64,000 bases of DNA from assembly GCF_000242455.2 (NCBI RefSeq), contig NC_019892.1, forward strand, positions 3,906,001 through 3,970,000. The letters run 5' to 3'. A program made the translations under genes and the position numbers. Below, in pieces: positions 9,227 through 17,629 of this stretch. Under the pieces are notes generated by a model. That model saw only the letters and a list, made by a program, of their open reading frames with translations, had not been told where the DNA came from and did not search any database. The DNA is from Singulisphaera acidiphila DSM 18658 (lineage in GTDB: Bacteria > Planctomycetota > Planctomycetia > Isosphaerales > Isosphaeraceae). The first letter of the stretch is position 1; the number at the start of each line of letters is the position of its first letter.

Positions 9227-10003
9227 ATGAATCCGAGGTTTGAACTGGTCACTTACCGTCCGATCGACTGGATTGAGTGGCTTCCGAGGGGGCGCTACCG
9301 TGTGGGGAATGACGGCAGCGTTTGGAGCATTGCTCGCGGCAAGTGGAAACCGCTTAAGGCACGAAAGCCGAAAGGGAAGGGCCCTTGTGTCCGACTCACC
9401 GGCCCTGAAAAGAAGAGCGCAGTTGGCATCGCCTACTTGGTATGCCGAGCGTTTCATGGGCCAAGGCCTATCGGGTGCGAGCCCTACCGCTTCCCTGACG
9501 GGGATCTGAAAAACAATCACGCTTCGAATCTGAAGTGGGCTCCAAAGGGAACCCACAGCCTCGGCATAACGCCTAAAGCCACGGCAAAGACGGCAGGACA
9601 GCGGAACCTGCAGACTCGCGTCGAGTCGCTTCGGCAACTTCAGGAGGGTGACATTCCAAAGGTGTTTGAACTCCGGAGGGAAGGGTGGACACTTCAAGAA
9701 ATTGCCGACGAACTCATGACGTCGCAGTACGTCATCAGCAGCGTCACCAAAGGACGCGTCTATTCGTCAGTCTCGTGCGATCGGTCGATTCCTGATGGCT
9801 TGCAGAGTCGAGGAGACAGACACCCGGGGGCAAAGCTCACGTCGCTGGACATTCCCGAGATCAGGGAGAAACGAAGGAGCGGCAAAACGATTAGGTTGAT
9901 CGCTCAAGAATATGGCGTGAGTTGCAACGCAATCCTCCAAATCTTTCGGGGCAGGTCTTGGGCCCACATCCCTGACCAGGTGAAAGCCCATTCCGACGCT
10001 TGA
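9227..10003 (+). CDS. NUMOD4/HNH-like protein with C-terminal HTH motifs
   Basis: A 258-residue protein resembling free-standing homing-type endonucleases. Residues about 10-45 fit a NUMOD4-like start (DWIEWLPRGRYRVGNDGSVW). The following HNH-like core is PDGDLKNNHASNLKWAPKGT, where canonical proteins have H-x-DGN-xx-NN-xx-NL-xW. The first histidine of that motif appears to be missing (PYRFPDGD). The C-terminal half has two helix-turn-helix-like units, the second introduced by GDRHPGAKLTSLDIPEIR and ending GRSWAHIP, as in HNH proteins of phages and planctomycetes. The start at 9227 fits the NUMOD4 N-terminus; an ATG at 9158 is possible. Neighbours give no functional hint. It may be an inactivated mobile nuclease or a DNA-binding derivative. 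Confidence 0.72.
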   Translation: MNPRFELVTYRPIDWIEWLPRGRYRVGNDGSVWSIARGKWKPLKARKPKGKGPCVRLTGPEKKSAVGIAYLVCRAFHGPRPIGCEPYRFPDGDLKNNHASNLKWAPKGTHSLGITPKATAKTAGQRNLQTRVESLRQLQEGDIPKVFELRREGWTLQEIADELMTSQYVISSVTKGRVYSSVSCDRSIPDGLQSRGDRHPGAKLTSLDIPEIREKRRSGKTIRLIAQEYGVSCNAILQIFRGRSWAHIPDQVKAHSDA

Positions 10004-10190
10004 AGCCGTCGCTCCGCAGTCAACGGATCTTGAGTCCTCAGGCCACACCACAAATAGCTTCCCAATGCGAAAAATCACAAAAATTCAATCATGAAAAAAT
10101 TTTCATAACGATAAACACAAACAGAACACCGCTGGGAATAGCCTTTGTGAGAGCTTCGTTGTGTTCGACGAAGCACCGGAGATCGTCAAT

Positions 10191-12569
10191 ATGATCCGCT
10201 TCAGCCGCCGCTCGACTCTGCGTGCCTTGTTCGCCGCCCTCTCTTCCTCCTCCCGCTTGGCTGTGTGCACGGCGCTTTCCACCATCGCCTCTTCGTTCCC
10301 CATCAGGCGAAAAGCTCTTGCAAAAGCACTCCGAGAACCGGTCACGGCGGGGCAAGTTGATCGTGCCATCCGCAACGGTGTCGTTTACCTCAAGTCGCAG
10401 CAGCAGGCCGACGGCTCTTGGCCCGATTCCGTGAACCACCATCAGCACATCGTCGGTCCCACGAGTTTAGTCCTTCATGCTCTCCTGACGGCCGGCGAGC
10501 CTCGCGATTCTCCGCACGTGGTCGCCGCGCTCCGCTTCCTGGAGAAGTTCTCTCCCGATGAAATCGACGGCACGTATTCCGTGGGCCTCCAAACGATGGT
10601 CTTTGCCGAGACCGATCCCCAGCGATACCTTGTGAGAATCACAGCGAATGTCTCCTGGCTCGAACGCGCCCAGATCAAGGAAGGAGACAATAACCCCGGA
10701 TGGCCGGGGAGTTGGGCCCATACCTCTGACAAGGCGCGCCGTGGCGACAATTCCAGCACCCAATTTGCGCTACTCGGCCTGAACGCAGCGGCCCTGGCCG
10801 GAGTACCGGTCAATCCGGAAGTTTGGGCTCTCTTCCGGAAATTCCTGGTGCAAGCCCAGCAATACGACGGCGGCTGGCCTTACTACCTCAACGTCGCGAA
10901 CTCCAAGAGTTCCGCAAGTACGACTTGCGCAGGGATCTCCGGTCTGATCATTACGGGGCAAAGGCTCTTCCACGATCAGGAACAGCTTGTCGGCGAAACG
11001 ATCCACAATTGCGGAAACGGCAGAGGGAAGGTCCATCCAAGCCTTCGTCGCGGTCTTGACTGGATTTCGACCCATTTTTCCGTCAGTGAAAACCCCGGAT
11101 CCTGGTTGTTTCGACAGTGGAAACATTATTATCTCTACGGGATGGAACGAGTCGGCCGATTCTCGGGCCTGCGGTTCCTGGGAACTCACGACTGGTATCG
11201 CGAAGGGGCCGAGGAACTGGTCGCCACCCAGCATCTTCTCCTGGGCTCCTGGACCGGAGTGGCGATCGAGCGTCAGGCGATCCTGGCCACCAGTCTCGCC
11301 GTTCTGTTCCTGGCCACGGGACGGTCGCCGGTGCTGGTCAACAAACTGCGACATGGGCCGGGCGACGATTGGAACAATGACCTCGACGATGTCCGCAATC
11401 TTGTTGGTATGATCTCGAACGACTGGCACCACCGGCTGACCTGGCAGATCGTCGATCCCGATTCGGCCACCGTCGAGGACATGCTCCAGGCCCCCATCGC
11501 CTACTTCAACGGCCACGAGGCGCCTCAGTTCTCTTCCCAGGCAAAGATGGCCCTACGTGCATTCGTCGAGCAAGGCGGATTCATCATCGCCGAGGCCTGC
11601 TGTGGCGACGAGCGGTTTGACCGTGGGTTCAGGACGTTGGTGCAGGAGGTCTTTCCCGAAGAGGAGTACAAGCTCCATCCGTTGGATGAGGGCCATGCGG
11701 TTTGGCGGGCCCATCATCGGCTAAGCCCCGACCTTCATCCGCTCTGGGGAATCGAGCACGGCTGTCGGACCGTGCTCATCTACTCGCCGGCCGACCTCTC
11801 TTGCTTTTGGAACCAGATGGAGGCCCATCCCTCCCACCCCCGGGTCATTCTGGCTCAGCGTGTCGGCCAGAACCTCGTTGACTACGCCACCGGGCGGGAG
11901 ATTCCGGCTGATAAACTCGTCGTGCGTGAGGTGAAGGACTTCAGGCCCGATTCTCCAAAACGTGGGGCGTTGCACATCGCCAAGCTGCGTCACGCGGGGG
12001 ACTGGAACGTCGCCCCCTTGGCCATTCCGAGCCTGACGAACGCCCTGAAGGCGACGCTCGGGATGGACGTGACCATCAACCACAAGGAACTCTTCGCCAA
12101 TGATCCCACTCTGGTTCACTACCCCTTGATTTACGCCCACGGGTGCGCGGCTTTCTCGTTTTCAAAGGAAGATATGGAGTTGCTCCGCCGGCACTTCCAG
12201 CCAGGAGGAGGGTGCCTTTTCGCGGATGCCGCCTGTGGCAGCCCAGCCTTCGACGCCGCGTTCCGCAAGTTCGTCGCAACCCTGTTCCCCAACAATCCGC
12301 TGGTGCCGATCCCTCACGAAGACGCGCTCTATTCCAAGAAAGTCGGGTACGACCTCTCTGACGTCCAGTATACCCAAGCGGCCGGCGGCGGTCGGGGCTA
12401 CCCTCAACTCGAAGGGGTCAAGCTGGATGACCATTGGGCCCTGATCTACTCGAGGTACGATCTCGGTTGCGCCTTGGAACGACACTCAGGGATCGACTGC
12501 AAAGGTTACAGCCATGAGAGTGCGTTGAAGATCGCCACGAATATCGTGATCTTCGCAACGCTGCCATGA
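10191..12569 (+). CDS. alpha/alpha-toroid (squalene-cyclase-like) protein fused to two DUF4159-like domains
   Basis: A 792-residue protein. The N-terminus (MIRFSRRSTLRALFAAL) resembles a Tat signal with SRRSTLR. Residues about 50-390 carry prenyltransferase/squalene-oxidase repeats, for example YLKSQQQADGSWPD and QYDGGWPYY. After these come two related glutamine-amidotransferase-like DUF4159 segments: one at about 400-570 (RNLVGMI, AFVEQGGFIIAEACCGDERF) and one at about 595-790 (LRHAGDWNVAP, HFQPGGGCLFADAACG, FRKFVATLFP). The shared GG-x-A-x-CG pattern suggests duplication. No DxDD cyclase motif was found, so terpene cyclisation is unlikely. ATG at 10191 has CGGAGA 8 bases upstream; an in-frame GTG at 10161 is possible. 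It faces, convergently, two further toroid proteins. Confidence 0.85.
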   Translation: MIRFSRRSTLRALFAALSSSSRLAVCTALSTIASSFPIRRKALAKALREPVTAGQVDRAIRNGVVYLKSQQQADGSWPDSVNHHQHIVGPTSLVLHALLTAGEPRDSPHVVAALRFLEKFSPDEIDGTYSVGLQTMVFAETDPQRYLVRITANVSWLERAQIKEGDNNPGWPGSWAHTSDKARRGDNSSTQFALLGLNAAALAGVPVNPEVWALFRKFLVQAQQYDGGWPYYLNVANSKSSASTTCAGISGLIITGQRLFHDQEQLVGETIHNCGNGRGKVHPSLRRGLDWISTHFSVSENPGSWLFRQWKHYYLYGMERVGRFSGLRFLGTHDWYREGAEELVATQHLLLGSWTGVAIERQAILATSLAVLFLATGRSPVLVNKLRHGPGDDWNNDLDDVRNLVGMISNDWHHRLTWQIVDPDSATVEDMLQAPIAYFNGHEAPQFSSQAKMALRAFVEQGGFIIAEACCGDERFDRGFRTLVQEVFPEEEYKLHPLDEGHAVWRAHHRLSPDLHPLWGIEHGCRTVLIYSPADLSCFWNQMEAHPSHPRVILAQRVGQNLVDYATGREIPADKLVVREVKDFRPDSPKRGALHIAKLRHAGDWNVAPLAIPSLTNALKATLGMDVTINHKELFANDPTLVHYPLIYAHGCAAFSFSKEDMELLRRHFQPGGGCLFADAACGSPAFDAAFRKFVATLFPNNPLVPIPHEDALYSKKVGYDLSDVQYTQAAGGGRGYPQLEGVKLDDHWALIYSRYDLGCALERHSGIDCKGYSHESALKIATNIVIFATLP

Positions 12570-12653
12570 TGGACCTGGGATCGAGGGTCGACAGGATCTG
12601 GTGAGGTCGCCAAGGCAACCGCGCAGCCTCGAAGGTGATCGAGTTGTTCTGCC

Positions 12654-13796
12654 CTAACGCTGGAAGATCGGAAGCAAACTATTCGGCATCTGGAGCACGA
12701 TCAGAGCCATGGCTGTACCGTATTCCGAACCGACACTGTCCGACCAGGATCCGTCGGACGCACGGCGGCGGATCAGATCGTCACGGATCGCCCCATACCA
12801 GTCGCCCCAGTCTTCACCACCGCGAATCCACATGGCCTGAGCGGCGTAATAGTGCGCGTAGAAATAGTGAGAGTAGGCCGAAGCGGACAGGCCATCAGGC
12901 TTGAATTGTTTAATGTAAGCAATTCCTCGATCGATCTCATTGGCCTCATACACCGCCGCGCTGTAGAGAGCGACCACACCGGCGGCCGATCGGGGAAATG
13001 CGCTCGGCCCACCTTGAAGCATGTAGCGGAACCCACCATCCGGGTTTTGCGACAGCCGCACGTAGCGGACGCAGGCATCGACGGTCTCCTTGGGGACATA
13101 CAGGCCGGCGTTCCTCGCGGCACGGAGGGCGTTAATCTGGCAGATCGTCACGGAGAGGTCGGCCTCTCGACGGACCGGTTGGTAGCGCCAGCCTCCCTCA
13201 TCGTTCTGGGTATCGATTATCAAGCGGACGGCTTTCTGAAGCTTCTCGCGAATCTCGGGGCGATGGGTCATCCCGTAAGCTTCGGCCAGGAGGAGGGTCC
13301 CCCAACCGTGCGAATACATCGGCCCGTACGTGGAAACGTCCGCCGCTGCAACGAGACCCGATGGCGAGGTATTCTCCATCACGTAGGCAAGTGCCTTGTC
13401 CACTTGGGAGCCGTACGGCCCGCGTCCCGGACTCGATCCGGAGGCCATCAACGCGAGAGCGGCCAGGCTCGTGACCGCGATATTGCCCCGGTAGGCCCCG
13501 CTTCCAAACGAGCCATCGGCACTCTGGTGTCCGGCGAGCCAGGCCAGGCCGGACGTGATGGCGCGATCGGCCTCGGGGGTTACCAGTTCAACGCTTCCTC
13601 CAGGAAGTCCACTCCCGCGAGGTGCGGCGACCGTGCCCCTGGTTTTCTCCGCGAATTTCGCCTGAGCAACCACCATTCGTGGCTCAGGGGGCTGTGCCTT
13701 CTGGGGCTGGACGCTCGACAGCCAGACGAGGCTGGTGCCCAGCCCCAAAGTCCTCTGGAATCTTATCAGGGCCATGACCAGGGCCAAGGAGTCCAT
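12654..13796 (-). CDS. prenyltransferase/squalene oxidase repeat protein
   Basis: A 380-residue protein beginning with a hydrophobic signal or anchor. It contains repeated QxxDGxx motifs of the alpha/alpha toroid: HQSADGSFGSGAY, TQNDEGGWRY, SQNPDGGFRYM and RASDGSWSD. The C-terminal YGTAMALIVLQMPNSLLPIF is typical of planctomycete paralogues. The start at 13796 has GAGGGAAGG a few bases upstream; a TTG at 13865 would overlap the upstream gene. It is probably cotranscribed with the lipoprotein toroid gene ending at 13855. There is no DxDD motif and no clear protein-prenyltransferase zinc site, so a binding or scaffold role in the periplasm is as likely as catalysis. Confidence 0.85.
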   Translation of the reverse strand: MDSLALVMALIRFQRTLGLGTSLVWLSSVQPQKAQPPEPRMVVAQAKFAEKTRGTVAAPRGSGLPGGSVELVTPEADRAITSGLAWLAGHQSADGSFGSGAYRGNIAVTSLAALALMASGSSPGRGPYGSQVDKALAYVMENTSPSGLVAAADVSTYGPMYSHGWGTLLLAEAYGMTHRPEIREKLQKAVRLIIDTQNDEGGWRYQPVRREADLSVTICQINALRAARNAGLYVPKETVDACVRYVRLSQNPDGGFRYMLQGGPSAFPRSAAGVVALYSAAVYEANEIDRGIAYIKQFKPDGLSASAYSHYFYAHYYAAQAMWIRGGEDWGDWYGAIRDDLIRRRASDGSWSDSVGSEYGTAMALIVLQMPNSLLPIFQR

Positions 13797-13854
13797 CGCC
13801 TTCCCTCTTCGAAGCCATCGTCCCTCCCGCCGCGAGACGACCAAGGTCAATGAT

Positions 13855-14934
13855 TCACCAGGCAACCTTCTTCAACAAGGTGGCTCCTTGCCCTCGACGA
13901 CGATTCAACCCGCGAGAATCACCGATTTGATCAAGCGTAAGAAGAGCAAAGCTCGTGATCGTCACCGGCCCGCACCAAGCTTGCTCGGCCGATTCCTCGG
14001 GGTTAACCCAACTTCCATCCGGTCGCTGTCGTGCCGCGAGCCGCTGCGCCAGTTCGCCACGCCAGTTGTGAACGACGCCGCGTGCGTCGCGCAGTTGGTC
14101 TTGTCCCAACCCCGTCATCGCTTTGGCAAACTCGTAGTAGTAGCGATACAACCCCTCGTTTGCGCAGGTCATGCCTGGATGCGTATCAAGCGAATAATGG
14201 GCTCGTAGCCACCGCAGCGTCCCCTGAATCCGAGCATCTTCCGGGGAGATGCCAGCGGCGAGCAGGCTCGACAAGCCCATGCAGGTCGCGGCTCCACACG
14301 GCCGTCGTGAGGACCGAGTACCGTCCCTCTTTGAGGACGTGGCCTTGGACGGATCGAACGTCAGTCCTCCCTCATCCGGATCTCCACCATCGGCCCGATC
14401 ATCCGAGAGGCCATTGAGACGCTGGCAACGCGAAATGAAGATCACGGCCCGTTGAACGTAGGGATCGTCCGCCGGGATCCCCGCCACTCGCAGAGCCTGA
14501 ACAGCCTGCGCCGTGTGGAGCAGGTCCGGAGTCGACCGCTCGTCGTAGCCTGTTCCTCCGTAATACGGGTGTGTCTTTGAGCACCCGCGTGTTTCATCCC
14601 ATTGAGACGCTCTGAAGATCGCGACCGGCTGTTCCAGAATCCGTTGGTAACGCCCCCCTGCGAGTTGCTCGCCGGTTGCAAGCGCCATCAGTTCCCAGGA
14701 AAGGGCTCCGAAATTGTGACTTGGGTCATCCTCGCTCTTTCCCCCCGGGTCGATCCGCCGGCCGGTGAGGATCGCCTCAGCGTCCGGTTTGCCAACGCTC
14801 GAGCGGACCGGCTGATTCACAGACATTTGATGGGAGGAATCCGGATCTCCACAACCCATGAACGCCAGGGCGGCGTAGAGGGTAAGAATGGTGGGCCCGT
14901 GTCGTCGTGGCTGGACCGATTGCGAATTGTCCAT
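13855..14934 (-). CDS. lipoprotein with prenyltransferase/squalene oxidase repeats
   Basis: A 359-residue protein. The N-terminus MDNSQSVQPRRHGPTILTLY leads into ALAFMGCGD, a lipobox with Cys at about residue 28. The body is helical with AVQALRVAGIPADDPYVQRA, CGAATCMGLSSLLAAGI and ARQRPDGSWVNPEESAEQAW, the signature of alpha/alpha-toroid proteins. The start at 14934 was chosen because it places the lipobox correctly; the longest frame adds 22 residues. The downstream toroid gene starts 58 bp after its stop, so the two are likely one operon, divergent from moxR. The pairing suggests a membrane-anchored and a soluble partner. Confidence 0.83.
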   Translation of the reverse strand: MDNSQSVQPRRHGPTILTLYAALAFMGCGDPDSSHQMSVNQPVRSSVGKPDAEAILTGRRIDPGGKSEDDPSHNFGALSWELMALATGEQLAGGRYQRILEQPVAIFRASQWDETRGCSKTHPYYGGTGYDERSTPDLLHTAQAVQALRVAGIPADDPYVQRAVIFISRCQRLNGLSDDRADGGDPDEGGLTFDPSKATSSKRDGTRSSRRPCGAATCMGLSSLLAAGISPEDARIQGTLRWLRAHYSLDTHPGMTCANEGLYRYYYEFAKAMTGLGQDQLRDARGVVHNWRGELAQRLAARQRPDGSWVNPEESAEQAWCGPVTITSFALLTLDQIGDSRGLNRRRGQGATLLKKVAW

Positions 14935-15568
14935 TTCTATGACCTCAGGTGCCAAGCATCGTAAGCGGTTCGTCAATCGCTGGTGCCGCAACAGTGCCAA
15001 CCCGATTTCACCCGACGTGGTCCTGCAATTCAGTGCGTTGTTTATGAGGGCGGCCTCACAGCCGACTTCAAGCCGGAATCAGGCAACAGAGTTGGACCGC
15101 CTTTATGCAAACGGCGTTCCGACCGGATCCACTCAACGAATGTTGTTATCCGACGCCAACTTCCAGCGAAACGGAGAAAACGCCTCATTCTGCGGACCGG
15201 CCAATTATCCATCACGGAGGGACAGTTTCTGGCCGACCTTTCGAGCCGTCACTTGCGCCAGGCTCAGATCGCGTCAACCGTAACGGCCCGGAGAACAAGG
15301 TCTGGTGCGATCAAGAAATCGCCGTGCAAAGGACAGACATTCGCCGAATGAAGAGCCGGCGACAATCATCGCGATCTTGATTCACACTTACCTTAAAGGG
15401 GTTTACGTCGACCAGAACAGTCTGGAATGGCGATTGCATGAGTCTCGCGAATCACCGACGAATGGATTTCCACGAAATCAAACATGGCTGCATTTTTAGA
15501 TTTCCCAATAACAATTTACGGTTCAGGTCGGCCGATACTACTTACCTGTTCACTGTCAGGAGGATTGA
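14935..15568. other. 634-bp divergent intergenic region
   Basis: It lies between the minus-strand toroid operon and moxR on the + strand and should hold both promoters. Open frames in it are short and without similarity to anything I recognise. The last bases before moxR contain a strong AGGAGG ribosome site. Confidence 0.4.
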
Positions 15569-16648
15569 ATGACCAGCGAGACTCCCCCGATTGAACTCAA
15601 AAACGAGGAGATCGCCGTCGTAGAGCGTTTGAAGAACGCCTTCGCTCGGCTCAAAGCTGAGATGGGGAAGGTGATCGTCGGCCAAGAGTCGGTGCTCGAG
15701 GAGCTGCTTATCGCGATATTCGCGCGTGGGCACTGTCTCTTGATCGGCGTACCCGGACTGGCAAAGACGCTGATGATTCAGACGTTGGCAGACTCCTTGA
15801 ACCTCGCCTTTAACCGGGTGCAGTTCACGCCGGATTTGATGCCTGCGGACATCACCGGTACCGAGGTCATTCAAGAGGAGAAGGCCACAGGCATCCGCCA
15901 GTTCAAGTTCCTACGCGGACCGATCTTCGCCAATATCGTCTTGGCCGATGAGATCAATCGAACTCCCCCCAAGACGCAGGCGGCACTGCTGGAGGCGATG
16001 CAAGAGCGACAGGTGACCGTCGGCGGCGAACGGCATCGTCTCCCCGCCCCCTTCTTCGTCCTGGCGACGCAGAATCCGATTGAGCAGGAAGGGACTTATC
16101 CTCTGCCCGAGGCCCAGCTCGACCGCTTCATGTTCAACATCCTGGTGGATTATCCCGACGAGGAGGAAGAGTTCGAGATCGTGCGAAGAACGACATCAAG
16201 CCATCGGTCAATCGCTTCAAAAATCCTCGCAGGGACGGAGATTCTCGGGCTTCAGGAGATCGTGCGGAAGGTCCCGGTGTCCGACCACGTGGCGCGGTAC
16301 GCAGTCCGGATCGCCAGGATGACGCGTCGGGGGAAAGCGGATGTGCCCGACTTCATCCGGGATTACGTGAGTTGGGGAGCGGGACCGCGCGCGAGCCAGT
16401 ACCTGGTCCTGGCGGCCAAGGCCCGCGCGGTGCTCCACGGGAGGTACGCGGTCTCGGCCGAGGACATCCGCGCAGTGGTGGGTCCAGTCCTCCGGCATCG
16501 TGTCGTCACCAACTTCAACGCTGAGGGCGATGGCCTCAAGACCGATGACATCCTGAAGCGGTTGCTCGATGTCATCCCCATCGACGAAACCAACCCCCCG
16601 GAGAATCGAACGCTCTTCCCCCGATTTCGGTCGGCGGATGCAGGTTGA
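15569..16648 (+). CDS. MoxR-family AAA+ ATPase
   Basis: A 359-residue MoxR ATPase of the AAA_3 family. The Walker A is GVPGLAKT (about residues 66-73), Walker B is LADEINR, and the conserved QNPIEQEGTYPLPEAQLDRF segment holds sensor 1 and the arginine-finger region. The C-terminal lid contains ASQYLVLAAKARAVLHGRY. A strong AGGAGG precedes the ATG. MoxR proteins act as chaperones that load metals or remodel partners carrying VWA (MIDAS) domains, usually encoded next door with DUF58. No DUF58 or VWA gene follows here; the nearest neighbours are the divergent toroid operon. A VWA protein lies 39 kb away. Confidence 0.92.
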   Translation: MTSETPPIELKNEEIAVVERLKNAFARLKAEMGKVIVGQESVLEELLIAIFARGHCLLIGVPGLAKTLMIQTLADSLNLAFNRVQFTPDLMPADITGTEVIQEEKATGIRQFKFLRGPIFANIVLADEINRTPPKTQAALLEAMQERQVTVGGERHRLPAPFFVLATQNPIEQEGTYPLPEAQLDRFMFNILVDYPDEEEEFEIVRRTTSSHRSIASKILAGTEILGLQEIVRKVPVSDHVARYAVRIARMTRRGKADVPDFIRDYVSWGAGPRASQYLVLAAKARAVLHGRYAVSAEDIRAVVGPVLRHRVVTNFNAEGDGLKTDDILKRLLDVIPIDETNPPENRTLFPRFRSADAG

Positions 16649-16825
16649 GCCGCCGCTCACAACGCCTGCCTCGATCGCCGAAGCTCGCCTTACGACACCC
16701 CTCATCGCGACAGGTGGATCGTGAGGCGAGGATGTCGCCTCCGCAACCGCCCCCCTATTCAAAAAAGATCCCTATCGCTCACCAGTTGGGGAAGGCAAGT
16801 GCCACGCACTCTTCGAGCATTCCCT

Positions 16826-16864
16826 GGGATCAAGAGCGGGCGACCCGCCCATTCTTGATCCCAA
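16826..16864 (+). terminator. strong hairpin downstream of moxR
   Basis: Perfect 11-base arms (TGGGATCAAGA at 16826-16836 and its complement at 16854-16864) enclose a second 5-bp stem GGGCG/CGCCC with a 3-base loop. Sequence after it is moderately T-rich but lacks a T-run. It lies 178 bp after the moxR stop, so it may end that transcript or be part of an independent RNA. Confidence 0.5.
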
Positions 16865-16965
16865 TGACTCTTCGATTCTTTGAGATTCTCGCGAACATCA
16901 GGGCAGAGGAGTGCGTCTGAGTGGGTGAAGACGGAAACAGTAACGAAAACGAGGAGAAAGTAATA

Positions 16966-17007
16966 ATGAGTACCCTACGAAGCAACTCCCAGGCAGAGAC
17001 CTGCTGA
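16966..17007 (+). CDS. possible 13-codon leader ORF before a terminator
   Basis: A very short frame encodes MSTLRSNSQAETC and stops at TGA. It is preceded by GAGGAGAAAG, a good Shine-Dalgarno sequence about 8 bases before the ATG, and followed 27 bp later by a textbook intrinsic terminator. The arrangement resembles an attenuation leader or a small-protein gene, but the codons show no amino-acid run that would name a regulator. The next genes downstream are the tRNA cluster. The assignment is tentative. Confidence 0.3.
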   Translation: MSTLRSNSQAETC

Positions 17008-17034
17008 ATGGCATGGCGACCCCGCGTTTCCATG

Positions 17035-17058
17035 CCCGGTGATGAGCCGGGTTTTTTT
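17035..17058 (+). terminator. intrinsic terminator
   Basis: Stem CCCGG (17035-17039) pairs with CCGGG (17047-17051) across a 7-base loop and is followed immediately by TTTTTTT (17052-17058). It ends a short transcript whose upstream part contains the 13-codon ORF, just before the AT-rich stretch that precedes the tRNA cluster. Confidence 0.85.
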
Positions 17059-17187
17059 GTGCGCCGAGCCCAAATTCCAAGGAATGAATCACATAAGAGA
17101 AATTCGGCATTTCCCGCATATTGTCGGTTCAATTTATAAAATTATTTCCATTTTTTGTTTTTTGATACCTTGATTGAGAGGATCGAT

Positions 17188-17261
17188 GGCTCGGTAGGCA
17201 ATCGGCAGACCACTCTCGTTCAGACCGAGAGATGCTGAGGGTTCGAATCCCTCCTGAGCCA
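17188..17261 (+). tRNA. tRNA-like gene, anticodon CAG (Leu?), degenerate D arm, no long variable arm
   Basis: Acceptor GGCTCGG pairs with CTGAGCC with one G-U. The anticodon stem TCTCG/CGAGA holds loop TTCAGAC, so the anticodon is CAG (17221-17223). The T arm GAGGG/CCCTC has loop TTCGAAT, and A73 follows. The D region resembles leucine tRNAs (AATCGGCAGAC) but can form at most two GG/CC pairs. The variable region is six bases instead of a leucine-type long arm. It may be a weak Leu(CAG) tRNA, a decoy or a pseudogene. No CCA is encoded. Confidence 0.6.
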
Positions 17262-17305
17262 CTGGCGAGCAACGAGAACCGCACTTCTTCGTTGCTCAGC
17301 CATTC

Positions 17306-17389
17306 GACCGGGTGGCGGAATGGCAGACGCGCGAGTTCGAGAAGCTCGTGCCCAAGATGGGCGTGGGAGTTCGACTCTCCCCTCGGTCA
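17306..17389 (+). tRNA. tRNA-Leu, anticodon GAG by geometry, with C33
   Basis: Type II tRNA with acceptor GACCGGG/CTCGGTC (one G-U), a leucine-like D arm GGTGGCGGAATGGCAGACGC, a variable stem GCCC/GGGC and T arm GGGAG/CTCCC around TTCGACT; A73. The anticodon stem CGAGT/GCTCG, closed by a T-G pair, leaves the loop TCGAGAA, giving anticodon GAG with C instead of T at position 33. Leucine identity from the D arm and A73 agrees with GAG. No CCA encoded. Confidence 0.75.
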
Positions 17390-17417
17390 TTGCGAATGTT
17401 TTTCAACAAACATCTCT

Positions 17418-17486
17418 CCCAGGCATAGCAGGCGCCCGGCCGGCTCCTCTAAGGCTGGCCTCCCGGTTCGAAACCGGGGCCTGGGA
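17418..17486 (+). tRNA. tRNA-like gene, anticodon TCT (Arg?), short D arm, C33
   Basis: Acceptor CCCAGGC/GCCTGGG is perfect and A73 follows. The T arm is CCCGG/CCGGG with TTCGAAA. A seven-pair helix around the anticodon leaves loop CCTCTAA, so the anticodon is TCT with C33. The segment between acceptor and anticodon stem is only 16 bases with no clear D stem and no T8. Total length is 69 bases. Arginine is inferred only from the anticodon, including C35. It could be a degenerate copy. Confidence 0.58.
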
Positions 17487-17489
17487 CTC

Positions 17490-17557
17490 GCGGGTGAGCC
17501 GGTGCTCGACCGAGTTTCCTGAGCTCGGTGGGATGTGGTTCGACTCCCATACCCGCA
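17490..17557 (+). tRNA. tRNA-like gene, anticodon CCT (Arg?), reduced D arm, bulged T stem
   Basis: Only 3 bp after the previous one. Acceptor GCGGGTG pairs with TACCCGC (last pair G-T). The anticodon helix CGAGT/GCTCG leaves loop TTCCTGA, giving anticodon CCT with a normal T33. Only 14 bases replace positions 8-26, too few for a standard D arm. The T loop TTCGACT is normal, but its 5' stem strand needs an extra bulged T (ATG-T-GG against CCCAT). It is 68 bases long and may be non-functional or unusual. Confidence 0.58.
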
Positions 17558-17629
17558 ATCGCGGCGGATTTTGATTGAGAAACGTCCCACACCCCTCGAG
17601 TTGAAGCCAAAGAGACAATGGAAAGAGAC

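Noticed and set aside
10191..14934. Hopanoid biosynthesis locus
   Set aside because: The toroid proteins lack the DxDD cyclase motif and no HpnC/D/E or squalene synthase gene is near.
16865..17034. SRP or tmRNA gene
   Set aside because: A terminator is present, but the GGAAG/AGCAG apical motif of SRP RNA and the tRNA-like ends of tmRNA were not found.
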